Shown here: piece by piece, positions 6,600 through 15,659 of the stretch
Position numbering within the stretch: the first letter of the stretch is position 1
How the letters are laid out: each line of letters starts with the position of its first letter
Source of the DNA: Paenibacillus lutrae
Lineage (GTDB): Bacteria > Bacillota > Bacilli > Paenibacillales > NBRC-103111
DNA: 64,000 bases
Assembly (NCBI RefSeq): GCF_009757775.1
Contig: NZ_RHLK01000001.1
Coordinates: 161,608 to 225,607, forward strand
Direction: 5' to 3'
Translations under genes and position numbers: made by a program
Notes under the pieces: generated by a model
What the model was told of the DNA's origin: nothing
What the model saw: only the letters and a program-made list of their open reading frames with translations
Database searches by the model: none

Positions 6600-8897
6600 A
6601 TGACTAAAGTTAAGAGCAGCATCCTCGGCTACCCGAGAATCGGGGGCGGGCGTGAGTGGAAGAAAGCACTTGAAGCATACTGGTCCGGCAAAATTAACGA
6701 AAGCGAACTTTACAGCCGTTTGGCGGAAGTCCGTCTAGCAAGCTTGAAGCTGCAGCAGGAGAAAGGGATTGATTTGATTCCGGTCAATGATTTCACACTC
6801 TATGACCACATGCTGGATACTGCTGCTATGTTCGGATTAGTTCCGCAGCGATTCAGCGGCTATAAGGGCGGTGTGGTTCCGCTCGATATTTATTATGCAA
6901 TGGCAAGAGGTGCCGAAGGCGCGACGGCCTGCGAAATGACCAAATGGTTCAATACCAATTATCATTACATTGTTCCTGAATTAAACGGAGCGGAGCCCCA
7001 GCTTGTCGAGAACAAACCGCTTCTGGCTTACCGTGAAGCCAAAAAACAGCTGGATATTGAGGGCAAACCGGTTCTGGTCGGTTTGTTCACTTTCCTTAAA
7101 TTGTCCAAAGGCTACAAAACTGCCGAAACGGATGCCTGGATCGACAAGCTCCTTCCCCTGTACGAACAAGTTCTGCTGCAATTGCAGCAAGAAGGGGTGC
7201 AGTGGGTACAAATCGACGAACCGGTTCTCGTGACCACACTTTCCGAAGAAGATCTTACCCGAGTAGAGCGTATCTACAAACAGCTGGGAGCGGCAGTTCC
7301 CGGAATTAACATTCTGCTTCAAACCTATTTCGAATCTGTGGATGCGTACAGCCGAATTGTTCAACTTCCTGTCGCCGGAATTGGCCTTGATTTCGTACAT
7401 GGAGGCAAGCAAACGCTTCATTCCCTTGAGAAGGAAGGATTTCCGCAGGATAAGGTGCTCGGAGTCGGGCTGATTGACGGACGGGGCATATGGCGTGCGG
7501 ATTTATCCGCTAAACTCGGCGTTCTGGAGCGGGTGTTTAAAGTTGTGGCGAAGGAGAAAGTCCTGATCCAGTCTTCCAGCAGCCTTCTTCATGTGCCTGT
7601 CTCCACCTCGTATGAAGAGAAGCTGGAGCCTGTCCTGAAGGATGCCCTTGCTTTTGCGGATGAGAAGCTTGACGAAATCACCTTGCTTGCTAAAGCCGCA
7701 TCGGAGGGAACGGACGCCATCCGCGCTGAGCTGGAGCAGAACGGACAAGCTCTGGCTGCTCTGCAGACATCGGCGGCGCGCAGCAACAAGACCGTGCAGG
7801 CAGCGGCGATTCAGCTGAAGCAGCAGCCGGCCGCCCGGCGGGAGAGCTTTGCCGAGCGCAGAACAGCGCAGCGTGAGCGCTGGAAGCTGCCGCTTTTGCC
7901 GACTACGACGATCGGGAGCTTCCCGCAATCGCCGGAGGTGAGGCAAGCCCGCGCCAAGTGGAGAAAGGCGGAATGGAGCGACGCGCAGTACCGCGATTTT
8001 GTCCGTCAAGAAATTAGCCGGTGGATTCGCATCCAAGAGGAAATCGGTCTGGATGTCCTCGTACACGGCGAATTCGAGCGGACCGATATGGTTGAATTCT
8101 TCGGAGAGAAGCTGGACGGGTTCGCTTTCACACAGAACGGATGGGTGCAGTCCTACGGGTCCCGTTGTGTGAAGCCTCCGGTCATATACGGAGATGTGGC
8201 TTACACCAGTGCGATGACGGTGGATGAAACCGTCTACGCCCAGTCTCTGACGGACCGTCCGGTCAAAGGGATGCTGACAGGTCCGGTGACGATCCTGAAC
8301 TGGTCGTTTGTCCGGGATGATCTGTCACGGGAACTGGTCACCTACCAGATCTCACTCGCGTTAAGCCAAGAGGTTCAGGCACTGGAGCAAGCCGGAATCG
8401 GTATGATTCAAGTGGACGAACCGGCGCTGCGGGAAGGTCTGCCGCTCAAAGAGCGGGATCACGCGGAGTACCTGAATTGGGCCGTGGATGCATTCCGCAG
8501 CTCGACCTCGAATGTGGATGCCACAACCCAAATTCACACGCACATGTGCTACTGTGAGTTTAACGATATGGTCGGGTCGATCCGGGATCTGGATGCGGAT
8601 GTTATATCCATTGAGACTTCCCGCAGCCATGGCGAACTCATCCACAGCTTCGAGGAACACACGTATGACAAAGGAATCGGTCTGGGCGTCTACGACATCC
8701 ACTCTCCAAGGGTTCCTTCTGCCACAGAGATGGTCAGCATGATTCATCGCGCTCTGCGTGTCCTTGACCCGGAATTGTTCTGGATCAACCCCGATTGCGG
8801 TTTGAAGACTCGAGGCAGCGAGGAAACGATCGCGGCCCTGCGCAATATGGTGCAAGCGGCCGGTGAGTCAAGAGAGAGTCTCACAGTAACGAAGTAG
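6600..8897 (+). CDS. metE: cobalamin-independent methionine synthase MetE
   Basis: 5-methyltetrahydropteroyltriglutamate-homocysteine methyltransferase: transfers the methyl group of methyl-THF to homocysteine to give methionine, cytosolic, zinc-dependent. Full length at 765 residues. The N-terminal half (about 1-320) has the folate-binding barrel (GYPRIGGGREWKKALE); the C-terminal catalytic barrel starts near TTTIGSFPQS. Zinc ligands are visible at His648 and Cys650 (IHTHMCYCEF) and Cys733 (PDCGLKTR). AGGAGG precedes the ATG. Control by the upstream B12 riboswitch implies the cell also has a B12-dependent MetH. Confidence 0.98.
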   Translation: MTKVKSSILGYPRIGGGREWKKALEAYWSGKINESELYSRLAEVRLASLKLQQEKGIDLIPVNDFTLYDHMLDTAAMFGLVPQRFSGYKGGVVPLDIYYAMARGAEGATACEMTKWFNTNYHYIVPELNGAEPQLVENKPLLAYREAKKQLDIEGKPVLVGLFTFLKLSKGYKTAETDAWIDKLLPLYEQVLLQLQQEGVQWVQIDEPVLVTTLSEEDLTRVERIYKQLGAAVPGINILLQTYFESVDAYSRIVQLPVAGIGLDFVHGGKQTLHSLEKEGFPQDKVLGVGLIDGRGIWRADLSAKLGVLERVFKVVAKEKVLIQSSSSLLHVPVSTSYEEKLEPVLKDALAFADEKLDEITLLAKAASEGTDAIRAELEQNGQALAALQTSAARSNKTVQAAAIQLKQQPAARRESFAERRTAQRERWKLPLLPTTTIGSFPQSPEVRQARAKWRKAEWSDAQYRDFVRQEISRWIRIQEEIGLDVLVHGEFERTDMVEFFGEKLDGFAFTQNGWVQSYGSRCVKPPVIYGDVAYTSAMTVDETVYAQSLTDRPVKGMLTGPVTILNWSFVRDDLSRELVTYQISLALSQEVQALEQAGIGMIQVDEPALREGLPLKERDHAEYLNWAVDAFRSSTSNVDATTQIHTHMCYCEFNDMVGSIRDLDADVISIETSRSHGELIHSFEEHTYDKGIGLGVYDIHSPRVPSATEMVSMIHRALRVLDPELFWINPDCGLKTRGSEETIAALRNMVQAAGESRESLTVTK

Positions 8898-8998
8898 TCA
8901 GCCATACACACATGCTAGTCAGCCGTACGGACCTATTTCCGTGTGAAGCCGGAAGCTATGCCTGTGTACGAATAGGTCCATGTAATCCGTTTGGCAAA

Positions 8999-9050
8999 AA
9001 ACACACAAAAAAGGGCTTGGATTGTAAGCCCTTTTTTGTGTGTTTCTTTT
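8999..9050. terminator. bidirectional intrinsic terminator
   Basis: Perfect 20-bp stem (8999-9018 with 9026-9045), 7-base loop, T-rich on both strands. It separates metE from the convergent glycosyltransferase. A second inverted repeat, GGACCTATT/AATAGGTCC (8929-8937, 8971-8979), lies just before it. Confidence 0.92.
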
Positions 9051-9172
9051 TACTCCCGGGCAATGCATCCGTTCCCTTGAAATCTCCGGCTGTGCAGAGC
9101 ACTCCTCCGGATTGGGGTTGTGCCGGTCTGACAAGCGAAAAGAAGACTGCTGGAGCCGGAAGCGGGGAGGGG

Positions 9173-10312
9173 TCACGTCTTGGAGCGAAGTACACTCTCG
9201 ATGACTTGCTTCATACGTCTCCCGGAACGGTTCCATGACCACTGGAACATGTCTTTACGGCCCTGCATCCCTTTCCGGCGGCAAAGCTCGGGATTCTCGT
9301 AGGCAAGACGCATCTGCTTTCTCAGGCTTGCCAGATCAGCTTCAGCCCACTGTTGTCCCTGCTGTGCGAATAAGAATTCGAATTTTTTCGAAATGGATTG
9401 TTTCATGCTGGCAGTCGTCGGACGCAGGTCATAATCAACGAGGAAGGAGTTGCCGCTGTCAACAAAATCCATGTGTCCGCCCCAGCCTGTAGCAATAACA
9501 GGAGTCCCGCTTGCCAGCGATTCAAGGAAGGGAAGACCCACACCTTCGCCGCGGGTAGGAAGGACGAAAGCATTTCCTTTGGTATAGATGCCTTTAAGTT
9601 TACGCGGATCTGCCCGGCCGTTCATGATATACAAGGGGGATGTTTTCTTAGTAATCCCCAGCTTTTTCTTATAAGCACGAATTTGACCTTGTATGTTCGA
9701 TCCGCTTGTCTTGATTAATAAAGCCACATGATCAGCCGAGGAGAACTCTTCCCAGTAAGCTCTTAATAAGGTCTCCGGATTCTTTCTGTGCTGAAAAGTA
9801 AAGACGGATACGAACACAAATGTTTGCGGAAGAAGAGGGAGTGATAATTTAGGATTTGCAGGTGTAAATTTGTTCGTATGCACGCCATGAGGGACTAGGT
9901 ATACGGGAACCTTGACTCCGCTGTCCCGCAGAGCCTTCCGGTTCTGGTAAGAAGGAACGCAGACGGCATCAAACCGGTTAATATTCGGGAACCAGCTGCG
10001 CGGAATCTTAGTCGTTTCCCAAACCGTATTAAGCAGGAGCACATCGCTGTTTTGACGAGCCTCCTGAATGTTTAACGTGTTGGGATGACCGTGATGAATC
10101 AACACGCGTTGTTTACCCTGGGCATAGCCTTTGTGAATTAATTGATCCAACTGATCCGTCGTTTTCCGGTATTGGCCCTTCCCGTGTCTCCGGGACTTGA
10201 TTTTGACATCGACTCCTTGACGGTGAAGAGCAAGGGCATACTCTCTGCTTGCGGTATTAATTCCGCTGGAATTCCTTACAGCTCCATTCCAGATCACCTG
10301 ATAACTCTCCAC
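9173..10312 (-). CDS. GT4-family glycosyltransferase
   Basis: 379-residue retaining glycosyltransferase of the GT-B, group 1 (GT4) class that moves a sugar from a nucleotide donor. The C-terminal donor domain has the diagnostic GEGVGLPFLESLASGTPVIA (E-x7-E motif) followed by GGHMDFV. The N-terminal half holds a glycine-rich acceptor-domain start (NGAVRNSSGINTASREYA) and LIHHGHPN. The start is GTG at 10312 with AAAGGAGGGG upstream. It stands alone, ends near the shared terminator with metE, and its acceptor (capsule, spore coat or teichoic acid) cannot be inferred. Confidence 0.88.
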   Translation of the reverse strand: MESYQVIWNGAVRNSSGINTASREYALALHRQGVDVKIKSRRHGKGQYRKTTDQLDQLIHKGYAQGKQRVLIHHGHPNTLNIQEARQNSDVLLLNTVWETTKIPRSWFPNINRFDAVCVPSYQNRKALRDSGVKVPVYLVPHGVHTNKFTPANPKLSLPLLPQTFVFVSVFTFQHRKNPETLLRAYWEEFSSADHVALLIKTSGSNIQGQIRAYKKKLGITKKTSPLYIMNGRADPRKLKGIYTKGNAFVLPTRGEGVGLPFLESLASGTPVIATGWGGHMDFVDSGNSFLVDYDLRPTTASMKQSISKKFEFLFAQQGQQWAEADLASLRKQMRLAYENPELCRRKGMQGRKDMFQWSWNRSGRRMKQVIESVLRSKT

Positions 10313-10650
10313 ACATACCCCTCCTTTAATTATCTATACACCCGGGAGCCGCAAGAGATGGGGCGCCAAGCTTATGCAGCAGGATGCGGCAGACCGATCT
10401 CCTATTCAATCACATCAAATGAAGCGTATGTAGGCTCCATTGCTCCGGCTTAGCCCTATACTATGCACTTGAAATGCCGATGGAAGCGGCGGATGGACTC
10501 TCTTATCAGAAGGGGCCGTAAGTACGACGTGATGGACAGAAAAAGGGAAGGAGCGGGGGATTTCCAGAAGGCGCTGCCTAAATGAGATGTAAGTAAGCAA
10601 AAGGAAGCAAGGCTGGTAAACAGGCGGATGGAGTCGTTACTTACAGACAG
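10313..10650. other. intergenic region without recognisable gene
   Basis: About 340 bases between the glycosyltransferase start and the ferredoxin terminator. Only the glycosyltransferase RBS is clear; short frames here have no RBS or recognisable product. Confidence 0.6.
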
Positions 10651-10683
10651 AAAAAAGCCCGCTGATGTATACATCAACGGGCT
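10651..10683 (-). terminator. intrinsic terminator of the ferredoxin gene
   Basis: Minus-strand hairpin AGCCCGTTGATGT/ACATCAGCGGGCT followed by TTTTTTC, directly after the ferredoxin stop. Confidence 0.85.
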
Positions 10684-10695
10684 CTCTCGAACGTA

Positions 10696-10935
10696 TTAGC
10701 GGTTCTTGTAGAATTCCTCAGCTTTAACGATAAAGCTTTTTTCTTCTTCGGGAAGCTCTTCATCCCAGAATACGGCGCCTACCGGGCAAGCAGCCTCGCA
10801 GGCTCCACATTCGATGCAGGTATCGGCATCGATGTAATATTGGTCTGGACCTTCGGCGATGCAATCCACCGGGCATACGTCCACACAATCAGCCGCCTTC
10901 TCATCAATACAAGCAGAAGCAATTACGTAAGTCAT
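10696..10935 (-). CDS. 7Fe-type bacterial ferredoxin
   Basis: 79-residue low-potential electron carrier. The first cluster motif is C-x7-C-x3-C-P-x2-C (Cys9, 17, 21, 25), with the usual second Cys of a CxxC pair absent. The second is C-x2-C-x2-C-x3-C-P (Cys39, 42, 45, 49). Missing that Cys is the pattern of [3Fe-4S][4Fe-4S] seven-iron ferredoxins of the FdxA / Azotobacter FdI type. The acidic C-terminal helix fits too. It lies 57 bases downstream of the Mrp gene on the same strand with its own RBS (AAAGGTGG) and terminator. Confidence 0.92.
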   Translation of the reverse strand: MTYVIASACIDEKAADCVDVCPVDCIAEGPDQYYIDADTCIECGACEAACPVGAVFWDEELPEEEKSFIVKAEEFYKNR

Positions 10936-10992
10936 TTGAATCCACCTTTCCTTTACGGGTTGTCATTTCTTGATTTTATTGTACTAACAATT

Positions 10993-12090
10993 CTATAGAC
11001 AAGCCAACTGTTTAAGAACTTTCTCAGCTAACTCGTCAAATATTTTGCGCTGCTCGGAGTGCTCCGGGTAAACCGAAGATGCCGTTTGCGCTTCGTCAAG
11101 CGGGATTCCGCCCAAGGAACGGATCGGGATCTGGGCGAGAAGCTCCGTCTCCATCTGCTCTGCAAGTGCAGCGCCGCCACCCCGGCCGAACAAATCGTGC
11201 CGGATTCCGGCCGGGTCCGTGAAATAAGACATGTTCTCAACGACACCCAGGATCGGGTGATTCGTCTGCCGGGCCATCTCACCGGCACGGGAAGCCACAT
11301 GCTGGGCAGTGGGGTGGGGAGTGGTCACCAGAATTTCGGCGCAATGCGGAATTCTCTGATGCACATCCAGCGCGATATCACCTGTTCCCGGGGGCAGATC
11401 TATCACGATGATATCCAGCGGTCCCCATTCTACCTCGCTCAGGAAGGTCGTGAACATCTTCGCCAGCATAGGTCCGCGCCATACAACAGGCTTATTGCCT
11501 GCTACGAAGAACCCGGTCGAGATCACCTGGAGTCCTTCACGTTCAATCGGCATAATCCGGTTATTATGCTTCTGCGGCCGCTCGTCGATGTTCATCATGG
11601 ATGGGATACTGTGCCCATAAATATCCGCATCGATGACACCTACGCGTTGGCCGGATCGCGCAAGCGCTGCAGCGAGGTTAACCGTCACCGTGGATTTGCC
11701 GACGCCTCCTTTGCCGCTGGCTACGGCAATAAACTGGATGCCGGATTCTTCGGAGACGATGGAAGCGTAAGCTGGCATCGCGGGTGCTTTTTGTACAGGA
11801 GGCTGTGCGGGTTTGTTTATCCTGGAATTGACGATTTCTTGTCTTTCCCGGGGAGAAACTTCTTTGAAACGCACATGTACTTCGGTTATTCCTTTCGGGC
11901 TTAATGCTTGTACAATCTGATCCTTGTACCATTCCTGTTTATCGGACATATCCGTACTAAGAGTGACCGTAAGAGCGGCATAATCCCCGCGGGTCATAAT
12001 GTCACGGATAAGCCCCAAATCAGTAAGAGGCAGTTGATGCTCTTCATCTGTCAGATGAACAATAGCCGAGATAATATCTTCTTTATTCAT
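10993..12090 (-). CDS. mrp: Mrp/NBP35 (ApbC) family Fe-S carrier ATPase
   Basis: P-loop ATPase of the Mrp/ApbC/SalA family, 365 residues, thought to hold and transfer Fe-S clusters in the cytosol; the Bacillus homologue SalA also acts as a regulator. An N-terminal MIP18/DUF59-type domain (about 1-90, LIRDIMTRGDYAALTVTLS) is followed by the ParA-like domain with the deviant Walker A motif SGKGGVGKST at about residue 125. The family VENMSYF motif is present, but the CxxC that usually follows it is not visible, an unusual point that may bear on cluster binding. GAAGGTGAT precedes the ATG. A ferredoxin gene follows. Confidence 0.92.
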   Translation of the reverse strand: MNKEDIISAIVHLTDEEHQLPLTDLGLIRDIMTRGDYAALTVTLSTDMSDKQEWYKDQIVQALSPKGITEVHVRFKEVSPRERQEIVNSRINKPAQPPVQKAPAMPAYASIVSEESGIQFIAVASGKGGVGKSTVTVNLAAALARSGQRVGVIDADIYGHSIPSMMNIDERPQKHNNRIMPIEREGLQVISTGFFVAGNKPVVWRGPMLAKMFTTFLSEVEWGPLDIIVIDLPPGTGDIALDVHQRIPHCAEILVTTPHPTAQHVASRAGEMARQTNHPILGVVENMSYFTDPAGIRHDLFGRGGGAALAEQMETELLAQIPIRSLGGIPLDEAQTASSVYPEHSEQRKIFDELAEKVLKQLACL

Positions 12091-12328
12091 GGTTTATCAC
12101 CTTCTGTCAGCTCTGTCCTTGACCGCCCTCCCGATCAGTCTTATACCTGTGTTCCTGCAGTCATCAGATGCAAGACGGCTTCACCCCGATAGTTATTATG
12201 AAATAACGGATCGGAATAATCGGGATGTGCTTTCGGACCTTCATGGACTGAAGGCCTTATAACTTTGAGTTTACCACGCTTGCCGGCGCTGTGCTAGGCC
12301 CCGCCGCTGTCAAAAAAAGAAAGCAGGT

Positions 12329-12424
12329 ATGAGCGAAGCTAACGAGTATGACCGTTTCTTATGTAAGTTAGCTAGTCTTTTTGTAGAAAGAATCAAGCAG
12401 GAACCGCCGGTAGAAGATCCATAA
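12329..12424 (+). CDS. candidate small protein, 31 aa
   Basis: ATG-to-TAA frame of 31 residues (MSEANEYDRF... ending PPVEDP) in an otherwise empty 584-base gap between mrp and the hemoglobin gene. Charged ends flank a helix-forming middle, which looks protein-like. The upstream sequence AAGAAAGCAGGT is only a weak RBS. No family was recognised. The remainder of the gap (12091-12328 and 12425-12674) shows no gene. Confidence 0.35.
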   Translation: MSEANEYDRFLCKLASLFVERIKQEPPVEDP

Positions 12425-12674
12425 CCGGAACCGGATAGACAAGTTCGGAAGCTGATAGGTTAGACCAACCTCCTCCACTAATAATGTAGCATAATAGGGT
12501 AATTGTAGAACACTAAAGATTCCCTAGTCAACAACCTAGTAGGGCCGATGACTAATTATTTCCGGTGTGCTCTTGACATCTGGGTTAAGGGTTATAATAA
12601 TTAATATACGAATATGTATAAAAACTCCCGGAACGCTCTTTGATCCGGTTTCAATTGAATGGAGGTCACAGGCG

Positions 12675-13052
12675 ATGGATCTGTTTGCACAAATGGGAGG
12701 GGAACGGACAATTCAACGGATTGTTGAAGCTTTTTACCCCAAAGTACTCGAAGATCCGCTGCTTGCTCCCTTATTTCCCGAAGATATTTATCCCGTAATG
12801 GAGAAGCAGACTCTATTCTTGACGCAATTCTTCGGAGGCCCCCCTCTGTATACATCTGAATTCGGACATCCGAGAATGAGGGCACGCCATATGCCTTTTC
12901 CTATCACGCCCAGGCATGCGGATGCATGGCTGGACTGTATGAGAAGGGCACTGGAGGAAGCAGTTCCGGATGAGAACCTGCGTCAGGCTCTATTGGAACG
13001 GCTGTCCGTCTCTGCGCATTTCTTTGTGAATACGGATGAGCAGGCTACCTGA
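12675..13052 (+). CDS. truncated hemoglobin, group II (TrHbO)
   Basis: 125-residue heme protein of the YjbI/GlbO type, a 2-over-2 globin used for oxygen, NO or peroxide chemistry. Group II landmarks: FYPKVLEDPLLAPLFP (helix B/C), the proximal His region GHPRMRARHMPFPI, and the G8 Trp in RHADAWLDCMRRAL. The long frame begins at 12567, but GGAGGT eight bases before ATG 12675 fixes the start. It precedes a flavin reductase and a 2Fe-2S ferredoxin in the same direction; separate promoters cannot be excluded. Confidence 0.92.
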   Translation: MDLFAQMGGERTIQRIVEAFYPKVLEDPLLAPLFPEDIYPVMEKQTLFLTQFFGGPPLYTSEFGHPRMRARHMPFPITPRHADAWLDCMRRALEEAVPDENLRQALLERLSVSAHFFVNTDEQAT

Positions 13053-13147
13053 CTACAGGCCCTTCTTGCTCTTAAGGAAAGTCCGTAGCCTAAATGCAGC
13101 AGGGATTGTAAAATAAGATTCAAATACAAATAAAGGAGCAATTTCAG

Positions 13148-13690
13148 ATGAAGTTAGTAGGTATTTCAGGCACTATTATCGGGGCCAAAACAGAGATTGT
13201 AGTTAGCAGCGTTCTGGAGCAGGTTAAGAAGCACTATCCCGAAGTCGAAACGGAACTTCTGGATCTCAAGAAGTTCGATGTCCAGTTCTGTGACGGACGT
13301 GATCCTTCGCAATATACGGGCGACACGAGAGCGGCTATGGATATGATCGAATCCGGTGATTTTTTCTTGATCGGAACTCCGATTTACCAAGCTTCCATGT
13401 CAGGCGTGCTCAAAAATTTATTCGACTTGATTCCTGTTACAGCGCTTCAGCAGAAAGTAGTCGGTTTTGTAGCAACGGGCGGAACATACCAGCATTACCT
13501 GGTGATCGAGAATCAGCTGAAGCCGATTGCAGGATTTTTCAGATCCTTTGTGGCGCCTAGTTACGTCTATGCCCATGACGATCATTTTAATGAACATAAA
13601 GAATTGACAGATCCCGATGTACTCGCAAGAATCGAGAAATTAGCCCATGAGCTCGTATTTATGCAGCAGAGATTGAAGTCCGCGGAATAG
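13148..13690 (+). CDS. NAD(P)H-dependent FMN reductase
   Basis: 180-residue flavodoxin-like reductase of the FMN_red family (SsuE/azoreductase kind) that reduces FMN or a quinone or azo compound with NAD(P)H. The N-terminal phosphate loop is atypical (GISGTIIGAKTEI instead of GSxRxxS), while the second FMN loop GTPIYQASMSGVLKNLFD is well conserved, as is ATGGTYQHY. AAAGGAG precedes the ATG. The 2Fe-2S ferredoxin starts within 20 bases of the stop, so the pair is very probably one transcript and may pass electrons to each other or to the upstream globin. Confidence 0.88.
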   Translation: MKLVGISGTIIGAKTEIVVSSVLEQVKKHYPEVETELLDLKKFDVQFCDGRDPSQYTGDTRAAMDMIESGDFFLIGTPIYQASMSGVLKNLFDLIPVTALQQKVVGFVATGGTYQHYLVIENQLKPIAGFFRSFVAPSYVYAHDDHFNEHKELTDPDVLARIEKLAHELVFMQQRLKSAE

Positions 13691-13702
13691 AGAGTGGATG
13701 CG

Positions 13703-13996
13703 ATGATGGAGTTACAAGGCCGCAGCATCGTTAAAGAAGTAGAGTCGGTCATCGGGGCTTCCGTCCTGGAGCTCGCGAGAGAGCATAAAGTCGACTGGGG
13801 TTTTAATTGTACGCGGGGAACTTGTGCACGATGCCGCTGCCATGTTAGTGAGGGCATGGAGCATTTAACGGAACCGGCGGAGATCGAACTCGTCCGGCTT
13901 GAGCCCGAAGAGATTGAAGCAGGATTCCGGCTTTCTTGCCAGGCCAAAGTTCAGAGCGCAGGAATGGTTAAAGTCAGGCACCGTCCGTATTTTTAA
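13703..13996 (+). CDS. 2Fe-2S (adrenodoxin/plant-type) ferredoxin
   Basis: Small 2Fe-2S electron carrier of about 97 residues. Cluster ligands are C-x4-C-x2-C (NCTRGTCARC) plus a distal Cys in FRLSCQAKV. The ELAREHKVDWGFNC helix precedes the loop as usual. Possible starts are GTG 13694, ATG 13703 and ATG 13706; AGAGAGTGG is a weak RBS, so translation may be coupled to the reductase that ends at 13690. A terminator follows. Confidence 0.9.
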   Translation: MMELQGRSIVKEVESVIGASVLELAREHKVDWGFNCTRGTCARCRCHVSEGMEHLTEPAEIELVRLEPEEIEAGFRLSCQAKVQSAGMVKVRHRPYF

Positions 13997-14035
13997 AGCG
14001 AATTAATTAACCCATTATACTTAAACAAGATACAC

Positions 14036-14068
14036 AGGTATTTCAACTTGGTTGAGATACCTTTTTTT
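14036..14068 (+). terminator. intrinsic terminator
   Basis: AGGTATTTCAAC pairs with GTTGAGATACCT (one G-T), then seven Ts. It ends the flavin reductase/ferredoxin transcript. Confidence 0.82.
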
Positions 14069-14109
14069 GTGCATCCTTGGAGGATGACATCTGCTGCCGA
14101 TTAGTTTCC

Positions 14110-14150
14110 AAAACAAAAGGGGATACTGGAAATTCATCCAGCATCCCTTT
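14110..14150 (-). terminator. probable terminator of the two-component operon
   Basis: Minus-strand GGGATGCTGGA / TCCAGTATCCCC hairpin followed by TTTTGTTTT, downstream of the histidine kinase. Confidence 0.55.
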
Positions 14151-14264
14151 CGTACATTTTCATGGGACAGCATTCTAAACCGGAATCCGTCTGTTGTGGT
14201 GTCAGGCATCAAAAACAGCGGCGAACAAGGTAAGCATGGCGACTGGAACCGTATGAACGGAACC

Positions 14265-15659
14265 TTACAACGCCTGCAGCCGGATTCGGAAGGTCGTTCC
14301 TTGGCCCAATACACTGTCGATCTCGATTGTACCGTGGTGCAGATCGATGATTTTATGCGCAATAGATAAACCGAGACCACTGCCGGAACCCGGACGCTGA
14401 CGGGCTTTATCCGCTTTATAGAACCGGTCGAAAACATGGGGGAGATCTTCCTCGGCGATTCCTGCTCCGGTATCACGGATCGTTACCGTACAGCCAGCCG
14501 CAGTGTCTGAGGATATCCCTTTTTGGATATGGACAGCAAGTGTGTCCCCAGGTTGTGAGAATTTGATGCTGTTGGTGATCAAGTTAAACCAGACCTGATG
14601 GAGAAGCTGCGGATCTGCCGTGATGACGACCTCAGGGAGATCAAGATCCAGCACGATCTGTTTCTCCGCCCACTGCCACTCCGTTGTGATCAGAATTTGC
14701 CGGATTTGTTCATCCAGTCTAAAGGGTTGGGGCTTAACCAGATTGGTTTGTTTGTCCAGCGCGGCAAGTGTCAGCAGCTGTTTGCTTAGTGACGAAAGCC
14801 GCTTGCTTTCTTCCTCAATAATGTGAAGATAACGCGTCTTTTCCTCCGGATCCGCTGTTCCCGTCAGAATCGCATTCGCAAATCCCTGAATCGATGTAAG
14901 GGGGGACTGGATCTCATGGGACACATTCGCTACAAATTCAAGACGCATGTCGTCGAGTTTCTTGAGAGATTGGGCCATTTGTGTAAAATGACGGGCCAAA
15001 TTGCCGATTTCATCCCTTCTTGAGACATCCATTACCATGTCATAATTTCCGCCGACGATCTCATTGGTTGCTTGAGTCAGTTTTTTGACAGGCTTAACAA
15101 TGTAGCGGGTGAAGATAGCAATAAACAATATGCTGAAAACAAACGTAAACACGAACAGAAGAGCGACAATCACCCGAACTTCTCCAATCTGCTGCTCTAA
15201 ATTAGGACGTACGAACAGAGCATACGTCGTATCGTCAGCCCGGATTGGAATACCGATACTGTTACGCAGGCTGTTCTCAAAAAAGCCCGTGATCATGAGA
15301 AAATTTTCTTCTTCCTTGATGCCGTTGTAGGTTTCACCGCGCAGAACCCGCTCGATTGTTTCCGCCGCCAGTTGAGTGTGTTTGAACGGTTCACCATAGT
15401 AGGTTCCCGTCAAGTTCTCATCTACCGTATACAGTTGGAAGCCCAGATTTGCAATCCGGGTCAAATAATTAGCAAGCTCAAGCTGCGGAGACTGCTCGTA
15501 TAGCTGCTTAATCTCTTTGGAAATGTTCAGGATTTTCCGTTCGTTATAGTCCTTAAGCTGGTACATATAGAAAGCGTTAGCGGCTGCCAGTGCAAGGATG
15601 CTGCTAAGCATGGCAATGAAGATATAAGTAATCACGATGCGGATATATAAGGTTTTCAT
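14265..15659 (-). CDS. sensor histidine kinase, HAMP type
   Basis: 464-residue membrane kinase of a two-component pair. Order: first membrane span (about 8-30), extracytoplasmic sensor region of about 130 residues, second span (about 165-187), HAMP linker, dimerisation domain with the phospho-accepting His in VSHEIQSPLTSIQGF, then HATPase_c with an N box (LITNSIKFS), G1 (IRDTGAGIAEEDL), the F-box region (FDRFYKADKARQ) and G2 (GSGLGLSIAHKII). Its ATG overlaps the stop of the response regulator (15656-15659), so the two are translationally coupled. The stimulus is unknown; the sensor region resembles envelope-stress kinases in overall plan. Confidence 0.94.
   Translation of the reverse strand: MKTLYIRIVITYIFIAMLSSILALAAANAFYMYQLKDYNERKILNISKEIKQLYEQSPQLELANYLTRIANLGFQLYTVDENLTGTYYGEPFKHTQLAAETIERVLRGETYNGIKEEENFLMITGFFENSLRNSIGIPIRADDTTYALFVRPNLEQQIGEVRVIVALLFVFTFVFSILFIAIFTRYIVKPVKKLTQATNEIVGGNYDMVMDVSRRDEIGNLARHFTQMAQSLKKLDDMRLEFVANVSHEIQSPLTSIQGFANAILTGTADPEEKTRYLHIIEEESKRLSSLSKQLLTLAALDKQTNLVKPQPFRLDEQIRQILITTEWQWAEKQIVLDLDLPEVVITADPQLLHQVWFNLITNSIKFSQPGDTLAVHIQKGISSDTAAGCTVTIRDTGAGIAEEDLPHVFDRFYKADKARQRPGSGSGLGLSIAHKIIDLHHGTIEIDSVLGQGTTFRIRLQAL

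Noticed and set aside
7503-8066. Antisense frame of 187 codons in metE
   Set aside because: Low-complexity shadow; metE is clear on the other strand.
11059-11904. Plus-strand 281-codon frame across mrp
   Set aside because: Antisense to a recognised Walker ATPase; no ribosome binding site.
12573-12598. TTGACA and TATAAT before the hemoglobin gene
   Set aside because: The spacer is only 14 bases, too short for a confident sigma-A promoter.
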